This document shows positions 8,975 to 17,689 of a stretch of 64,000 nucleotides of DNA, in pieces; the first letter of the stretch is position 1; every line of letters starts with the position of its first letter. Location: the NCBI RefSeq assembly GCF_900105945.1, contig NZ_FNSO01000004.1, positions 7,630,001-7,694,000 of the forward strand, in the 5' to 3' direction. The position numbers and the translations under genes are program-made. Source of the stretch: Amycolatopsis tolypomycina. GTDB taxonomy: Bacteria > Actinomycetota > Actinomycetes > Mycobacteriales > Pseudonocardiaceae. The notes beneath the pieces are model-generated. The model worked only from the letters and a program-made list of their open reading frames with translations. It was not told where the DNA came from and searched no databases.

Positions 8975-9734
8975 TGAGCACCCTTTCCATGAACTCGATA
9001 CTCGGGCGGTCGCCCACGGTCGGGCTGCTGGAGTGCACCAGCACCAGCCCGAGGCCCGCCACGTCACCAATCAACACGCGCACCACGCCGAGCGGCAGGC
9101 GCAGCAGCGCCGCCACCTCGGCCACCGACCTGGTGTCGAGGCACAGGTCGCAGATCGACCGGTGCTCGGGCACCCGGACCCGGTCGAGCATCCGGCCCTG
9201 TTCGCTGGTCGAGATCAACGCCTCGATCGCCAGGTCGAGGGTCGCCTTCGTCCGGCCCCGGGTCCGGAAGTACGGCCGGACCAGGCCCGAGGTCTCCATC
9301 TCCGTCGCCGGCGGCTCGTCGACGTACTCCTGGCTGGCCTGCCGGGGCAGCGCCGCGGCGAACTCACCGGAGTCCGGTCCCGAGCCGAAGTCACGCTCGG
9401 TCGTGTACGCCGCGAAGTCGCGCGCGTCGTACAGCGGCCCGCTCGAACCGCCGAACAGCTCCGCGCCCGGACCGCCGAGGAGGCGGTCGCGGTACTCGGT
9501 GCCGCCGGCGATCGGCCGGAGCGGTTCCTGCCCGGCATTGCTGTCCGTCAGCCAGTTCGGCGGCTCCCGCACGGGGTCGCTGTCGGAGGCCTGTACCCGG
9601 CGCGCCCGCCACTCGCGGTCGACGCGGTCCCGGAACGACTGCCAGTCCTCGCGGCTTTCGTCCGATTGGTCGGACCACCCGCCGGAGAAGTCGTCACCGA
9701 GCCGCCCATCACCCCTCAAGCGCCCGTCGTCCAC
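8955..9734 (-). CDS. cvnC: DUF742 protein of the complete conservon
   Basis: A 259-residue protein starting at the GTG at 9734, which has GGAGAG 6-7 nt upstream. A longer start at 9779 would overlap the Roadblock gene and is less likely. The first 140 residues are acidic and low in complexity; the rest is the DUF742 domain, beginning LVRPYFRTRGRTKATLDLAI, with HRSICDLCLDTRSVAEVAAL and LRLPLGVVRVLIGD. The domain has a winged-helix-like pattern and two conserved cysteines. It is the third gene of the operon and is translationally coupled to the GTPase through a 20-nt overlap. Confidence 0.92.
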   Translation of the reverse strand: MDDGRLRGDGRLGDDFSGGWSDQSDESREDWQSFRDRVDREWRARRVQASDSDPVREPPNWLTDSNAGQEPLRPIAGGTEYRDRLLGGPGAELFGGSSGPLYDARDFAAYTTERDFGSGPDSGEFAAALPRQASQEYVDEPPATEMETSGLVRPYFRTRGRTKATLDLAIEALISTSEQGRMLDRVRVPEHRSICDLCLDTRSVAEVAALLRLPLGVVRVLIGDVAGLGLVLVHSSSPTVGDRPSIEFMERVLSGLRRI

Positions 9735-9759
9735 GGCTCTCTCCTCGGTTCCCAGGTCC

Positions 9760-10239
9760 TCAGCGGCGGACGGCCGCACCCTGCAGTTGCGCCCGCATCT
9801 CCGGAGTCAGCTGCTGGCCGACCCGCTCCACCAGCAGGGTCATCTCGTAGACGACCAGGCCGATGTCACTCTCCGGCGACCCCAGAACCGCCAGACACGA
9901 ACCGTCGGAAACCGACATGAGGAAGAGGAAACCGTTGGCCATCTCGACCACGGTCTGCGCCACCGTGCCGCCCTCGAACACCTTGGCCGCGCCGCGCGCG
10001 AGGCTGGTCAGCCCCGACGCCACCGCCGCCAGCTGGTCCGCCCGGTCCTTCGGCAGGCCCCGTGAGGCCGCCAGGAGCAGGCCGTCGGCCGACACCACGA
10101 CCGCGTGGGCCGCGCCGGGCACCCGGTGCACGAAATCCGTGATCAGCCAAGCGAAGCTGCCGGCATTGTTCGCCTTGGCATGCGCCTGCCCGTTCGGCTG
10201 CGCGGCGCCACCCGGCTGCATTGCACCCGCCCGTGTCAC
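9760..10239 (-). CDS. cvnB: Roadblock/LC7-domain protein of the complete conservon
   Basis: A protein of about 159 residues. The GTG at 10239 was chosen because GAGGAG lies 5 nt upstream; the GTG at 10245 overlaps the kinase stop (GTGA) but is too close to that site. The Roadblock core [35 protein letters not shown] and [20 protein letters not shown] is plain. The N-terminal 25 residues are Gly/Ala/Gln-rich and probably flexible. Roadblock proteins form dimers that regulate Ras-like GTPases, here most likely the product of 8366-8974. Confidence 0.93.
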   Translation of the reverse strand: MTRAGAMQPGGAAQPNGQAHAKANNAGSFAWLITDFVHRVPGAAHAVVVSADGLLLAASRGLPKDRADQLAAVASGLTSLARGAAKVFEGGTVAQTVVEMANGFLFLMSVSDGSCLAVLGSPESDIGLVVYEMTLLVERVGQQLTPEMRAQLQGAAVRR

Positions 10240-10241
10240 TT

Positions 10242-13200
10242 TCACTCCTCACTGCTGTCTGTGGTGTTGCCACGCCCCGGAACCCTGCTGCCTTGCAGTT
10301 GCTCTTCGGCCGGGAGTTCCTTCAAGGCGTGCCGTCCCGAGGTGTAGCCCCGTTGGAAGCTTGCCATCCGGCTTCGCGCCGCGGACGCCGAGCGGGTGAT
10401 CGCACCCGTTCCGGGCATGCCCGCGGTGTTGTCCGCGAAACTGTTCTGGGGCGGCGCGTCCGCCGAAGGACTGCTGATCGACCCCGGCACCAGGTAGGCG
10501 TTCGGGACGCGCTTGGGCAGCCCGGCCGGGGTGATCTCCTCGTTCTTGGACTCCAGCAGCGACTGCGCCGCCTGCCAGCCGTCGTCGGACGCGCTGTGCC
10601 AGCCGTCGTCGGCCGGGAGGAGCGGGTGCCGGGTCGCCGCGGTCGGCTGCAGCTCGTCGCGGGACGGCTCGGCGGGCGCGGACGACGAGGCGGCGGGCAC
10701 CGAAGGCTCCTCGGAGCCGGTGAGCGGCGGCAGGTTGGGGTCTTCGCCGTCGCCCTGCGGCGCCACCGGGTCGGCGGCCGAGTCATCGCCTTCACTGAAC
10801 CAGCGTGACAGCACCGACTGGTAGATCGGCAACCGCCGGGTGGGTACATCGTCTTCGAGCGCCGACGAACCGACTTCGGGCGCGGGCGGCGGCGCCGGGG
10901 GCGGCTCCTCCGGCGGCACGAACTTCGGCTCGCGCTTGGGCAGCACCAGCGGCGCGAACTGCGTGTCCGCGGCCCGCGAGCTCGCCCCGTCACCGTTCGA
11001 CGACGGCGCCAGCGGCGCCAGGTCCTCGGCGGTCGGCCAGGCCGGCGTCTCCGGCTTGGGCAGCTCCGGCGACAGGAACGGGCCCGCCGCGCGGCCGCCG
11101 CTGACCAGGTCGTCCAGGCTGATCGGCTGGTCGAGCGGCACCAGGCCGCCCTGGTTCGCCACGGGTTCGTGGGCCGGTGGCGGGGGCGCTGCCGGGGTCG
11201 GGTGCGACGGCGGCGGAGGCGTCTGCGCGAACGACTGCGTCTGGTCGAAGTCCGAACGCGCGGCCGGGATCGGCGGGATGCTCGGCATCGACATCGACGT
11301 CTCGGACCGGTTCGCCGGCGGCGGCGTCTGCCGCTGCATGCCCGGGCGGAGCTGGGTGAGCAGCTCGGCCGGGACGACGACCCGGGCGATCACGCCACCC
11401 TCGATGTCCTCGTTCTCGCGCAGCCGGACCTCGATGCCGTGGCGCTTGGCCAGCCGCGAGACCACGTACAGACCCATTCGCCGGGTCACCGACACGTCCA
11501 GGTCCGGCGGGTCGGCCAGGCGCGCGTTGACCTCGGCCAGCCGCTCCTCGCTCATGCCGACACCGTGGTCGGTGACCTGGATGGCGAGCGCCTTGCGGCG
11601 GGTCACCACGGCCCGCACGATGACCTTCGTCTCCGGCTCGGAGAAGTAGGTCGCGTTGTCGAGCAGCTCGGCGAGGACGTGCACGAGGTCGTGGATCGCC
11701 AAGCCCTGGACAGCGACGTCGGGCACGATGCCGACCTCGATCCGGGCGTACTGCTCGATCTCGGACACCGCGGCGCCGATGACGTCGGCGGCGGGCACCG
11801 GCTTGGGCACGGACTTCGCGAGGCCAGCGCCGGAGAGCACAAGCAGGGACTCACCGTTGCGCCGCAGCCGCGTCGCGAGGTGGTCGAGCTCGAACAGGCT
11901 GGCCAAGTGGTCCGGGTCCTGCTCGTCGGCCTCGAGCCGGTCGATGACGCCGAGCTGGCGTTCCACCAGCCGCTGCGACCGGCGGGACAGGTTCACGAAG
12001 ATGCCGTTGACGTTCTCGCGCAGGAGGGCCTGCTCGGCGGCCATCTTGACGGCCTGTTCGTGGACGATGTCGAACGACCGCGCGACCTCGCCGATCTCGT
12101 CGCGGGAGGTGACGGGCACCGGCTGGACGGCCCGCTTGGAGGCGCCGACCGGGTCCGGGTCGTCCAGGATCGCCTGCACGGTCTCCGGCAGCCGGGTGTA
12201 GGCGACGTCCAGCGCGCTCTTCCGCAGCACCCGCAGCGGGCGCAGCATCAGGCGCGCGACGATGAGCATCAGCGCGACCGCCAGCGCCAGCGCGGCGAGC
12301 ACCACGGCACCGCCGATCCACGCCGAGTTGACCGCCGCCGTGGCGAGGTCGTCGGCGCGGGCCTTGAGCTGGGCCAGCAGGTTCGACTCGACCGCGTGCA
12401 GCTTGTCGGCCGACACCTTGCTGTCCTGGCCGAGCGCGGTCGTGTCGATGTTCGGCGGGTCACCCAGCTGGGCGAAGGAGAACGCCGAGGTCAGGATCCG
12501 GCGGCGGTCGTCGACCTCCGGGCCGGAGTAGGTGTCGTTGTAGAGCTGGCGCTGGTCGTCGTCGGCGTTCGCGAGGAAGGCCGCGACGGAGGCGTCCGCA
12601 CTGGACGCCGAAGCGCGCGTCTGGTCGAGCAGGTCGCCGGGGAAGCTGCCGCGGAACGCGGCGATCTGCAGCTCGGCGTCGGAGCGGGTGGTGAACTCCT
12701 TGGCCTCGCTGATCGCCTGCGTGCTCGTGCCGAGGCGCAGCACGTCCCGGTCGGTGACCGCGGTGGTCACCTCGCGGCCGAGCTCGATGAGCGAGTCGAG
12801 GATGCCCGAGTAGGCGGTGAGCACCGTGACGTCGGGCAGGCTGTTCTGGGTGTTGAACGCCGCGCGCAGCGGGCGCAGGGCGTCGAGGCGCTGGAGACCG
12901 CGGGTGTAGCGGTCCTTGGTCGCCTGGTCGTCGTAGTCGAGGGTGTTCGCCGCGCCTCGCAGGTCGGCGACCTCGCGGTCGACCTTGGCGATCTGGGCGT
13001 CGAGCCCGGTCTGCAGCAGCGAGTTGCCCGACGAGATCCGGGCGACGGCCAGCGAGCGCTCGTTCTGCAGCTCGTGCACGACCGTGGTCACCTTGACGGC
13101 GAACGCCACCTGGTCGGCGGTGCGCTGGAACTCGGCCGCCTCGCGGGCGTCGTCGATCACGCGCACCGCGCCCAGCGCGAGCGCCGTCAGCGTCGGGATG

Positions 13201-13400
13201 ATCAGGACCGCGGCCAGCTTGGACCGCAGCCGCCAGTCGCGCATGCCGGAGAACAGCCCGGCCTTCCGGCCCGGATCCGCTCCGGGCGACTGCGCGGGGG
13301 CCCCTCCCACCCCCGCGGCGTCTTCGTTCGGCACCGCCGCTCCACCATCATCGTTCGTGCTCGGGAAACCCTGGTCGGTCCAGCGCCCGCCAGGGCGCAT
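10242..13400 (-). CDS. cvnA: Conservon sensor kinase-like protein with NIT domain
   Basis: A protein of about 1052 residues starting at the ATG at 13400, which has GAGGAG 6 nt upstream. Order: short basic N-terminus; first membrane span ([19 protein letters not shown]); extracytoplasmic NIT (nitrate/nitrite-sensing type) domain of about 260 residues; second span ([19 protein letters not shown]); HAMP linker; the region [20 protein letters not shown]; and an HATPase domain with the N-box [10 protein letters not shown]1 DHGVGMSE and G2 [15 protein letters not shown] disordered Pro/Ser-rich region of about 300 residues follows, then a conserved end, [16 protein letters not shown]. It heads the operon A-B-C-D and diverges from a NitT/TauT-type binding lipoprotein at 14129. 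A conventional response regulator is absent. Confidence 0.95.
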   Translation of the reverse strand: MRPGGRWTDQGFPSTNDDGGAAVPNEDAAGVGGAPAQSPGADPGRKAGLFSGMRDWRLRSKLAAVLIIPTLTALALGAVRVIDDAREAAEFQRTADQVAFAVKVTTVVHELQNERSLAVARISSGNSLLQTGLDAQIAKVDREVADLRGAANTLDYDDQATKDRYTRGLQRLDALRPLRAAFNTQNSLPDVTVLTAYSGILDSLIELGREVTTAVTDRDVLRLGTSTQAISEAKEFTTRSDAELQIAAFRGSFPGDLLDQTRASASSADASVAAFLANADDDQRQLYNDTYSGPEVDDRRRILTSAFSFAQLGDPPNIDTTALGQDSKVSADKLHAVESNLLAQLKARADDLATAAVNSAWIGGAVVLAALALAVALMLIVARLMLRPLRVLRKSALDVAYTRLPETVQAILDDPDPVGASKRAVQPVPVTSRDEIGEVARSFDIVHEQAVKMAAEQALLRENVNGIFVNLSRRSQRLVERQLGVIDRLEADEQDPDHLASLFELDHLATRLRRNGESLLVLSGAGLAKSVPKPVPAADVIGAAVSEIEQYARIEVGIVPDVAVQGLAIHDLVHVLAELLDNATYFSEPETKVIVRAVVTRRKALAIQVTDHGVGMSEERLAEVNARLADPPDLDVSVTRRMGLYVVSRLAKRHGIEVRLRENEDIEGGVIARVVVPAELLTQLRPGMQRQTPPPANRSETSMSMPSIPPIPAARSDFDQTQSFAQTPPPPSHPTPAAPPPPAHEPVANQGGLVPLDQPISLDDLVSGGRAAGPFLSPELPKPETPAWPTAEDLAPLAPSSNGDGASSRAADTQFAPLVLPKREPKFVPPEEPPPAPPPAPEVGSSALEDDVPTRRLPIYQSVLSRWFSEGDDSAADPVAPQGDGEDPNLPPLTGSEEPSVPAASSSAPAEPSRDELQPTAATRHPLLPADDGWHSASDDGWQAAQSLLESKNEEITPAGLPKRVPNAYLVPGSISSPSADAPPQNSFADNTAGMPGTGAITRSASAARSRMASFQRGYTSGRHALKELPAEEQLQGSRVPGRGNTTDSSEE

Positions 13401-13505
13401 CGCGTTCTCCTCAGCCACTCGTCTGCACGCTCCCGGCGATCCGGCGCTCCGGCCCATCGGAAGGAGCCCAGCGCAAGACGCTACCCGTACGGGTGAAAAG
13501 ATCGT

Positions 13506-13525
13506 CTCCAGTGTCCGCACTGGAG
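13506..13525. promoter_or_regulatory. Perfect inverted repeat upstream of the conservon kinase
   Basis: CTCCAGTG (13506-13513) and CACTGGAG (13518-13525) are exact reverse complements separated by TCCG. The element lies about 105 bp upstream of the kinase ATG. It could be an operator or a leader-RNA hairpin; the sequence does not decide. Confidence 0.45.
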
Positions 13526-13700
13526 GTTCCTGAACCCCGTCCGGCCGGACGGAATCGGTTCAGCTCGAGCATCACGGTCGGGTCCCTGCGCTGGTCCTGC
13601 ATCGGTCTGTTGGTCAGGCCTAACCCACCGGCACGGCGGCTGCGCCCGGCCAGGCAGTGGTCTGTGCGGGGAAGATTCTCTCAGGAAAAGCACAGTATGT

Positions 13701-13736
13701 GCTGGTACACCGAAGTGTGCTGGGACACCGAAGTGG
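13701..13736. repeat. Tandem 18-bp duplication in the divergent region
   Basis: The units at 13701-13718 and 13719-13736 match at 16 of 18 positions and share the core ACACCGAAGTG. Two head-to-tail copies of a site at a fixed distance suggest cooperative binding by a regulator, but no binder is known. Confidence 0.4.
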
Positions 13737-14017
13737 ATCGTCTTGATCGGCCATCCAGGCACTCTCTCTCACTACATCGGAGGTTGATACCTCCCCGCAG
13801 GTGCAGAGGGTAGCGAACGGCAAGGGAAGATGTAACCCTCCCGACAGGACCCGCTCAATCTTGCACAGCGTTCGCTCAGCTGACGCACAGCTTGCCATCG
13901 CTCTTTCAGGAACCTCCCCCTACGCTGGGTGAACGCCTACGGCGAGTGGAGCAGTGGGTCTAGACCAGAGGCCGAAAGAGTGATGTGCGCCACTCGGTCA
14001 GGTAGTGATTCCACCCA

Positions 14018-14047
14018 TTGTGAGCAAGCTGTCACGTTCTCTACAGT
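14018..14047 (+). promoter_or_regulatory. Candidate promoter of the ABC importer operon
   Basis: TTGTGA (14018-14023) and TACAGT (14042-14047) are spaced by 18 bp, about 80 bp before the lipoprotein start at 14129. They are reasonable -35 and -10 hexamers; the activity is inferred. Confidence 0.4.
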
Positions 14048-14128
14048 GGCCCGGGTGGTTCCGAGAATGAGTCACGCACTTCCATCGGAATCGGTTCCCC
14101 AACCATCCCTTTCTTCAAGGAGCAGGCC

Positions 14129-15151
14129 TTGCTTGGAAACGCCATGAGCAGTGGCCGGGTTCGCACTCGCCGCGCCGCGCTCGGGCTCGCCCTCACCGTC
14201 GCAGCCGCCACGGCCCTCACCGGCTGCAGTGCGCTCGGCTCGGACAGCTCGAACGCCTCGTCGAACGGAGGCGGCCTGGAGAAGTCGAAGATCAAGGTCT
14301 CCATCATGCCCACCACGGACCTCGGTCCCTTCTGGCTGGCGCAGGACGGTGGCTACTTCAAGGCCGAGGGGCTCGAGGTCGAGCAGATCGTGGCCAAGAG
14401 CGGCCAGGAGTCGATGCAGAAGGCGATCTCCGGCGAGGCCGACATCGCCCTCTCGACCTACACGCCGTTCTTCGTCGCCAAGAGCAAGGGCGCCGCGGAC
14501 ATCTCGCTGGTCGCCGACGGCACGTCGGTGAACGCGAAGAGCAACGCGATCGTCACGGTGCCGAACTCGACGGTGAAGACGATCAACGACCTGGCCGGCA
14601 AGCGGATCGCGATCACGGCCATGAACACCGCGTCCGACATCCTGACCAAGTCGGTCATGAAGGACCACGGCGTCGACTTCAGCACGGTCAAGTGGACCCT
14701 GATCCCGCTGCCGAACATGGCGGCGGCGCTGAAGGACAACCAGGTCGACGCGGCCTACATGCCGGAGCCGATGCTCACCCAGGCGGCCAAGACCGTCGGT
14801 GCGACGCCGGTCATCGACATCAACACCGGCGCCAGCCAGGACTTCCCGCTGACCGGTTACGGCGCGGCGACGAAGTGGGTGCAGGCGAACCCGAAGACCC
14901 TCGCGGCCTTCCAGCGGGCGATGAAGAAGGCCACCAGCGACGCGATCAACGACCGCTCGAAGGTCGAACCGCTGCTGGTCAAGTACGCGAAGATCGACGA
15001 AGACACGGCCAAGCTGCTCACCCTGCCCGGCTACGGCTCCGTCCTGGACGCCCGGCGCCTGCAGCGGGTGCCCGACCTGCTCCTGCAGATGGGCGTCATC
15101 ACCAGCAAGGTCGACGCCGCGCCGATGATCGCCCCGCAGGCGACCAGCTGA
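14129..15151 (+). CDS. NitT/TauT-type ABC importer, substrate-binding lipoprotein
   Basis: A 340-residue lipoprotein. The TTG at 14129 has AAGGAG 6 nt upstream; an ATG at 14144 is an alternative. A twin-Arg/hydrophobic signal ends in the lipobox ALTGC near residue 32. The NMT1/THI5/SsuA-like fold is visible in DLGPFWLAQDGGYFKAEGLE, GQESMQKAISGEADIALST and DQVDAAYMPEPML. It would capture a small organic or nitrogen/sulfur compound and deliver it to the permeases encoded next. The ligand cannot be read from sequence. It is paralogous to the lipoprotein at 26456 (shared DFPLxGYxAA and LxxxRLQRVxDL), and both diverge from a NIT-domain kinase. Confidence 0.92.
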   Translation: MLGNAMSSGRVRTRRAALGLALTVAAATALTGCSALGSDSSNASSNGGGLEKSKIKVSIMPTTDLGPFWLAQDGGYFKAEGLEVEQIVAKSGQESMQKAISGEADIALSTYTPFFVAKSKGAADISLVADGTSVNAKSNAIVTVPNSTVKTINDLAGKRIAITAMNTASDILTKSVMKDHGVDFSTVKWTLIPLPNMAAALKDNQVDAAYMPEPMLTQAAKTVGATPVIDINTGASQDFPLTGYGAATKWVQANPKTLAAFQRAMKKATSDAINDRSKVEPLLVKYAKIDEDTAKLLTLPGYGSVLDARRLQRVPDLLLQMGVITSKVDAAPMIAPQATS

Positions 15152-15161
15152 CCCGCTCACC

Positions 15162-15932
15162 GTGAAGAAACTGCTCCGCGGCCTGGCCGGCCTGGTCGGC
15201 TTCCTCCTGCTCTGGGAGGTTGTCGTCCAGGTCGGCCTGGTCAGTGAAACGTTCACCCCGCCGCCGAGCGTCGTGCTGGTCACCGTCTGGGACCTGCTCG
15301 GCGATCCCGCGTTCGTCCGGGACATCGTCGCGACGATGCTGGCCTGGCTGATCGCCATCGCCGTCGCGATCGTGATCGGCGTGCCCGCCGGCCTCCTGCT
15401 CGGCAGCGTGCCGGCCTTGCGCACGGCCACCGCCGCGATCGTGGAGTTCCTCCGGCCGATCCCGATCACCGCACTGGTTCCCCTGGTGCTGCTGGTGATC
15501 GGCTCCGGTCCGGAAGCGAAGATCACCCTCGCCGTCTACGCCTCGCTGTGGCCGATCATGTTCAACACGATCTACGGCATGAGCGAGATCGACCCGGTGC
15601 TGATGGAGACCGCCCGGGCGTGCGGGACCAGCCGGTTCCGCATCCTGTCGTCGGTCGCGCTGCCGCAGACCGCGCCGTTCGTCTTCACCGGCGTCCGGCT
15701 GTCCGCGACCATCGCGCTGATCGCCGTCGTGAGCGTCGAGTTCCTGGCCGGTTCCCAGCTCGGGCTCGGCAGCTTCATCATCGTCGCCAGCACCGGTTCG
15801 ATCCGGTTCGACCTGGTGCTGGCCGGCACGGTCGTCGCCGGGACGCTGGGCTACCTGATCAACGAGGGGCTCGAACAGCTCGGCAAGCGGCTGTTCAAGT
15901 GGAGCACCGTGGACCGGGAGGCGATCGCGTGA
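15162..15932 (+). CDS. ABC importer permease (SsuC/TauC type), first copy
   Basis: A 256-residue inner-membrane permease starting at a GTG 10 nt after the lipoprotein gene. About six hydrophobic spans are visible. The ABC-coupling (EAA) loop is in the second half: METARACGTSRFRILSSVAL followed by PQTAPFVFTGVRL, with the typical 'EaaraxGas' pattern. The length is normal for the NitT/TauT family. The TGA overlaps the GTG of the second permease gene (GTGA, 15929-15932), so the two subunits are coupled and probably form a heterodimeric channel. Confidence 0.94.
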   Translation: MKKLLRGLAGLVGFLLLWEVVVQVGLVSETFTPPPSVVLVTVWDLLGDPAFVRDIVATMLAWLIAIAVAIVIGVPAGLLLGSVPALRTATAAIVEFLRPIPITALVPLVLLVIGSGPEAKITLAVYASLWPIMFNTIYGMSEIDPVLMETARACGTSRFRILSSVALPQTAPFVFTGVRLSATIALIAVVSVEFLAGSQLGLGSFIIVASTGSIRFDLVLAGTVVAGTLGYLINEGLEQLGKRLFKWSTVDREAIA

Positions 15933-16762
15933 CGGCGGCAACCCTTTCCGGCCGGGTCGGCAGGCGCGCCGCGCGCGGTGCCGCCACGGTCCTGCGCAAC
16001 TGGCTGCTGTTCGCGATCCTCGTGGTCGGCTGGGAGTTCGCCGCCCGGGCCGGCGGCAGCAAGTTCTTCCCGCCGCCGACGGAGATCGCGGTCACCGCGG
16101 CGAAGCTGTGGTTCACCGGGCCGGCGTCACACCTGTTCCTCACCGACGCCGTGTTCGACAACGTGTTCCCCAGCCTGGGCCGGACGCTCGGCGGCTGGGC
16201 GGTGGCCGCGATCGTCGGCATCGTCCTCGGCGTGCTGCTCGGCCGGTCGGCGACGGCGATGGACTACGTCGGCCCGCTGTTCGCGTTCTTCCGCTCGATC
16301 CCGCCGCCGACGCTGATCCCGGTGTTCGCGGTGCTGTTCGGGCTGAGCTCGGGCATGCAGATCGGGTCGATCGTCTTCGGCGTGATCTGGCCGGTGCTGC
16401 TCAACGCGGTCGACGGCGTCCGCTCGGTCGACCAGGTGAAGGTGGAGACGGCGCGGTCGTTCCGCACGCCCAAGGCGTACTGGCTCGGCATGGTCGTGCT
16501 GCCGGCGGCGGCTCCGAAGATCTTCGCCGGGCTGCGGGTCAGCCTGTCGATCTCGCTGCTGCTGATGGTGGTCTCCGAGCTCGTCGGCGCGTACAACGGC
16601 ATCGGCCGGTCGCTGCTGAACGCCCAGCAGGACTTCGAATTCCCGACCATGTGGTCGTGGCTGGTGCTGCTGGGCATCCTCGGCTACGTCTTCAACACGA
16701 TCTTCCTGGCCGCGGAGCGGCGGGTGCTGGCCTGGCAGCCGGCCCGCCTCGGCCGCGACTGA
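15929..16762 (+). CDS. ABC importer permease (SsuC/TauC type), second copy
   Basis: A 277-residue membrane protein starting at the GTG at 15929, in a 4-nt overlap with the preceding permease gene. It begins with a basic cytoplasmic stretch and then LLFAILVVGWEFAARAGG. The EAA loop is VETARSFRTPKAYWLGMVVL followed by PAAAPKIFAGLRV. It differs clearly in sequence from the first permease, so the importer has two distinct membrane subunits rather than a homodimer. Confidence 0.93.
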   Translation: MTAATLSGRVGRRAARGAATVLRNWLLFAILVVGWEFAARAGGSKFFPPPTEIAVTAAKLWFTGPASHLFLTDAVFDNVFPSLGRTLGGWAVAAIVGIVLGVLLGRSATAMDYVGPLFAFFRSIPPPTLIPVFAVLFGLSSGMQIGSIVFGVIWPVLLNAVDGVRSVDQVKVETARSFRTPKAYWLGMVVLPAAAPKIFAGLRVSLSISLLLMVVSELVGAYNGIGRSLLNAQQDFEFPTMWSWLVLLGILGYVFNTIFLAAERRVLAWQPARLGRD

Positions 16763-16782
16763 CGCTGCGAAAGGCCTCTCCC

Positions 16783-17643
16783 ATGTCCACCATGCTCGAA
16801 GTGTCCGGCCTCAGCCACACCTACGGCGCCGGCGCGAAGGCGCACACCGCGGTGAACAACCTTTCGTTCACCGTCGAAGCCGGACAGCTGGCCAGCATCG
16901 TCGGCCCGTCGGGCTGCGGGAAGTCGACGCTGCTGCGCTGCATCGCCGGGCTGACGCCGCCGACCGACGGCACGGTCAGCCTGCACGGCGACCGCGTCGC
17001 CGGCGTCCCGGACGACCTCGCCGTCGTGTTCCAGGACTACAGCCGGTCGCTGTTCCCGTGGCTTTCGGTGCAGAAGAACGTCGAGTTCCCGTTGCGGTGG
17101 CGGCCGATCTCCCGCGCGGAACGCCGGGCGCGCGCGGCCGAGGCGCTCGAGCAGGTCGGCCTGTCCGGCGTCGGCGGCAAGTACCCGTGGCAGCTGTCCG
17201 GCGGCATGCAGCAGCGGGTGTCGATCGCCCGCGCGCTGGCCAGCCGCCCGGCGCTGCTGCTGATGGACGAGCCGTTCGCGTCGGTCGACGCGCAGACGCG
17301 CTTCGAGCTCGAGGACCTGACCCGGCGCGTGCAGCGCGAGCAGGGCAGCACGATCCTGGTCGTCACCCACGACATCGACGAGAGCGTCTACCTGTCCGAC
17401 CGGGTGCTGGTGCTGTCGAAGTCGCCGGCGTCGATCGTGGCGGACCTGCCGGTGCCGCTGCCCGCCGCCCGGGACCAGATCACCACGCGCGAGTCGGCGG
17501 AGTTCGTGACCCTGCGCGGCGAAGTGGCCCGGCTGCTGCACGGCGGCACGCCGGCCGAGGCCGTCACGGCCGCGTCCGACGCCGCGGAGTGGGAGCTGGC
17601 CGAGCAGACTTCGGACGTCCGGGAAAGCAAGACCCGCAGCTGA
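16783..17643 (+). CDS. ABC importer ATP-binding protein (SsuB/TauB type)
   Basis: A 286-residue ATPase that powers the importer from the cytoplasmic side. Walker A is GPSGCGKST (near residue 43), the Q-loop is VVFQDYSRSLFPWLSVQKNV, the signature is LSGGMQQR (near residue 139), Walker B is LLLMDEPFASVD and the switch His is in VVTHDIDE. About 40 extra residues after the core (from RGEVARLLHGG) are of unknown role. It is the last gene of the four-gene operon and ends at a strong palindromic terminator (17650-17681). Confidence 0.96.
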   Translation: MSTMLEVSGLSHTYGAGAKAHTAVNNLSFTVEAGQLASIVGPSGCGKSTLLRCIAGLTPPTDGTVSLHGDRVAGVPDDLAVVFQDYSRSLFPWLSVQKNVEFPLRWRPISRAERRARAAEALEQVGLSGVGGKYPWQLSGGMQQRVSIARALASRPALLLMDEPFASVDAQTRFELEDLTRRVQREQGSTILVVTHDIDESVYLSDRVLVLSKSPASIVADLPVPLPAARDQITTRESAEFVTLRGEVARLLHGGTPAEAVTAASDAAEWELAEQTSDVRESKTRS

Positions 17644-17649
17644 CCGCCG

Positions 17650-17681
17650 GTGGTCCACAGTGGATGTCCACTGTGGACCAC
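17650..17681. terminator. Perfect 15-bp-arm palindrome between convergent genes
   Basis: GTGGTCCACAGTGGA (17650-17664) and TCCACTGTGGACCAC (17667-17681) are exact reverse complements around TG. The palindrome lies 6 nt after the ABC ATPase stop and 8 nt from the convergent decarboxylase stop, so it probably acts as a bidirectional terminator. There is no T-tract. Its core TCCACAGTGGA recurs in the window. Confidence 0.7.
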
Positions 17682-17689
17682 GGCGGGGT

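Larger units (their letters stand above)
13401..14128. other. Divergent regulatory region between the conservon kinase and the ABC importer
   Basis: These 728 bp lack a convincing gene. They contain a perfect 8-bp inverted repeat at 13506-13525, an 18-bp tandem duplication at 13701-13736 and a candidate rightward promoter at 14018-14047. Base composition is lower in GC than in the neighbouring genes, as expected of regulatory DNA. The two divergent operons may be co-regulated from here. Confidence 0.6.

Noticed and set aside
11169..13496. Plus-strand open frame of 775 codons opposite the conservon kinase
   Set aside because: The translation is Arg/Gly/Val/Asp/His-rich low complexity, typical of antisense frames in GC-rich DNA; the minus strand encodes a clear multidomain kinase.
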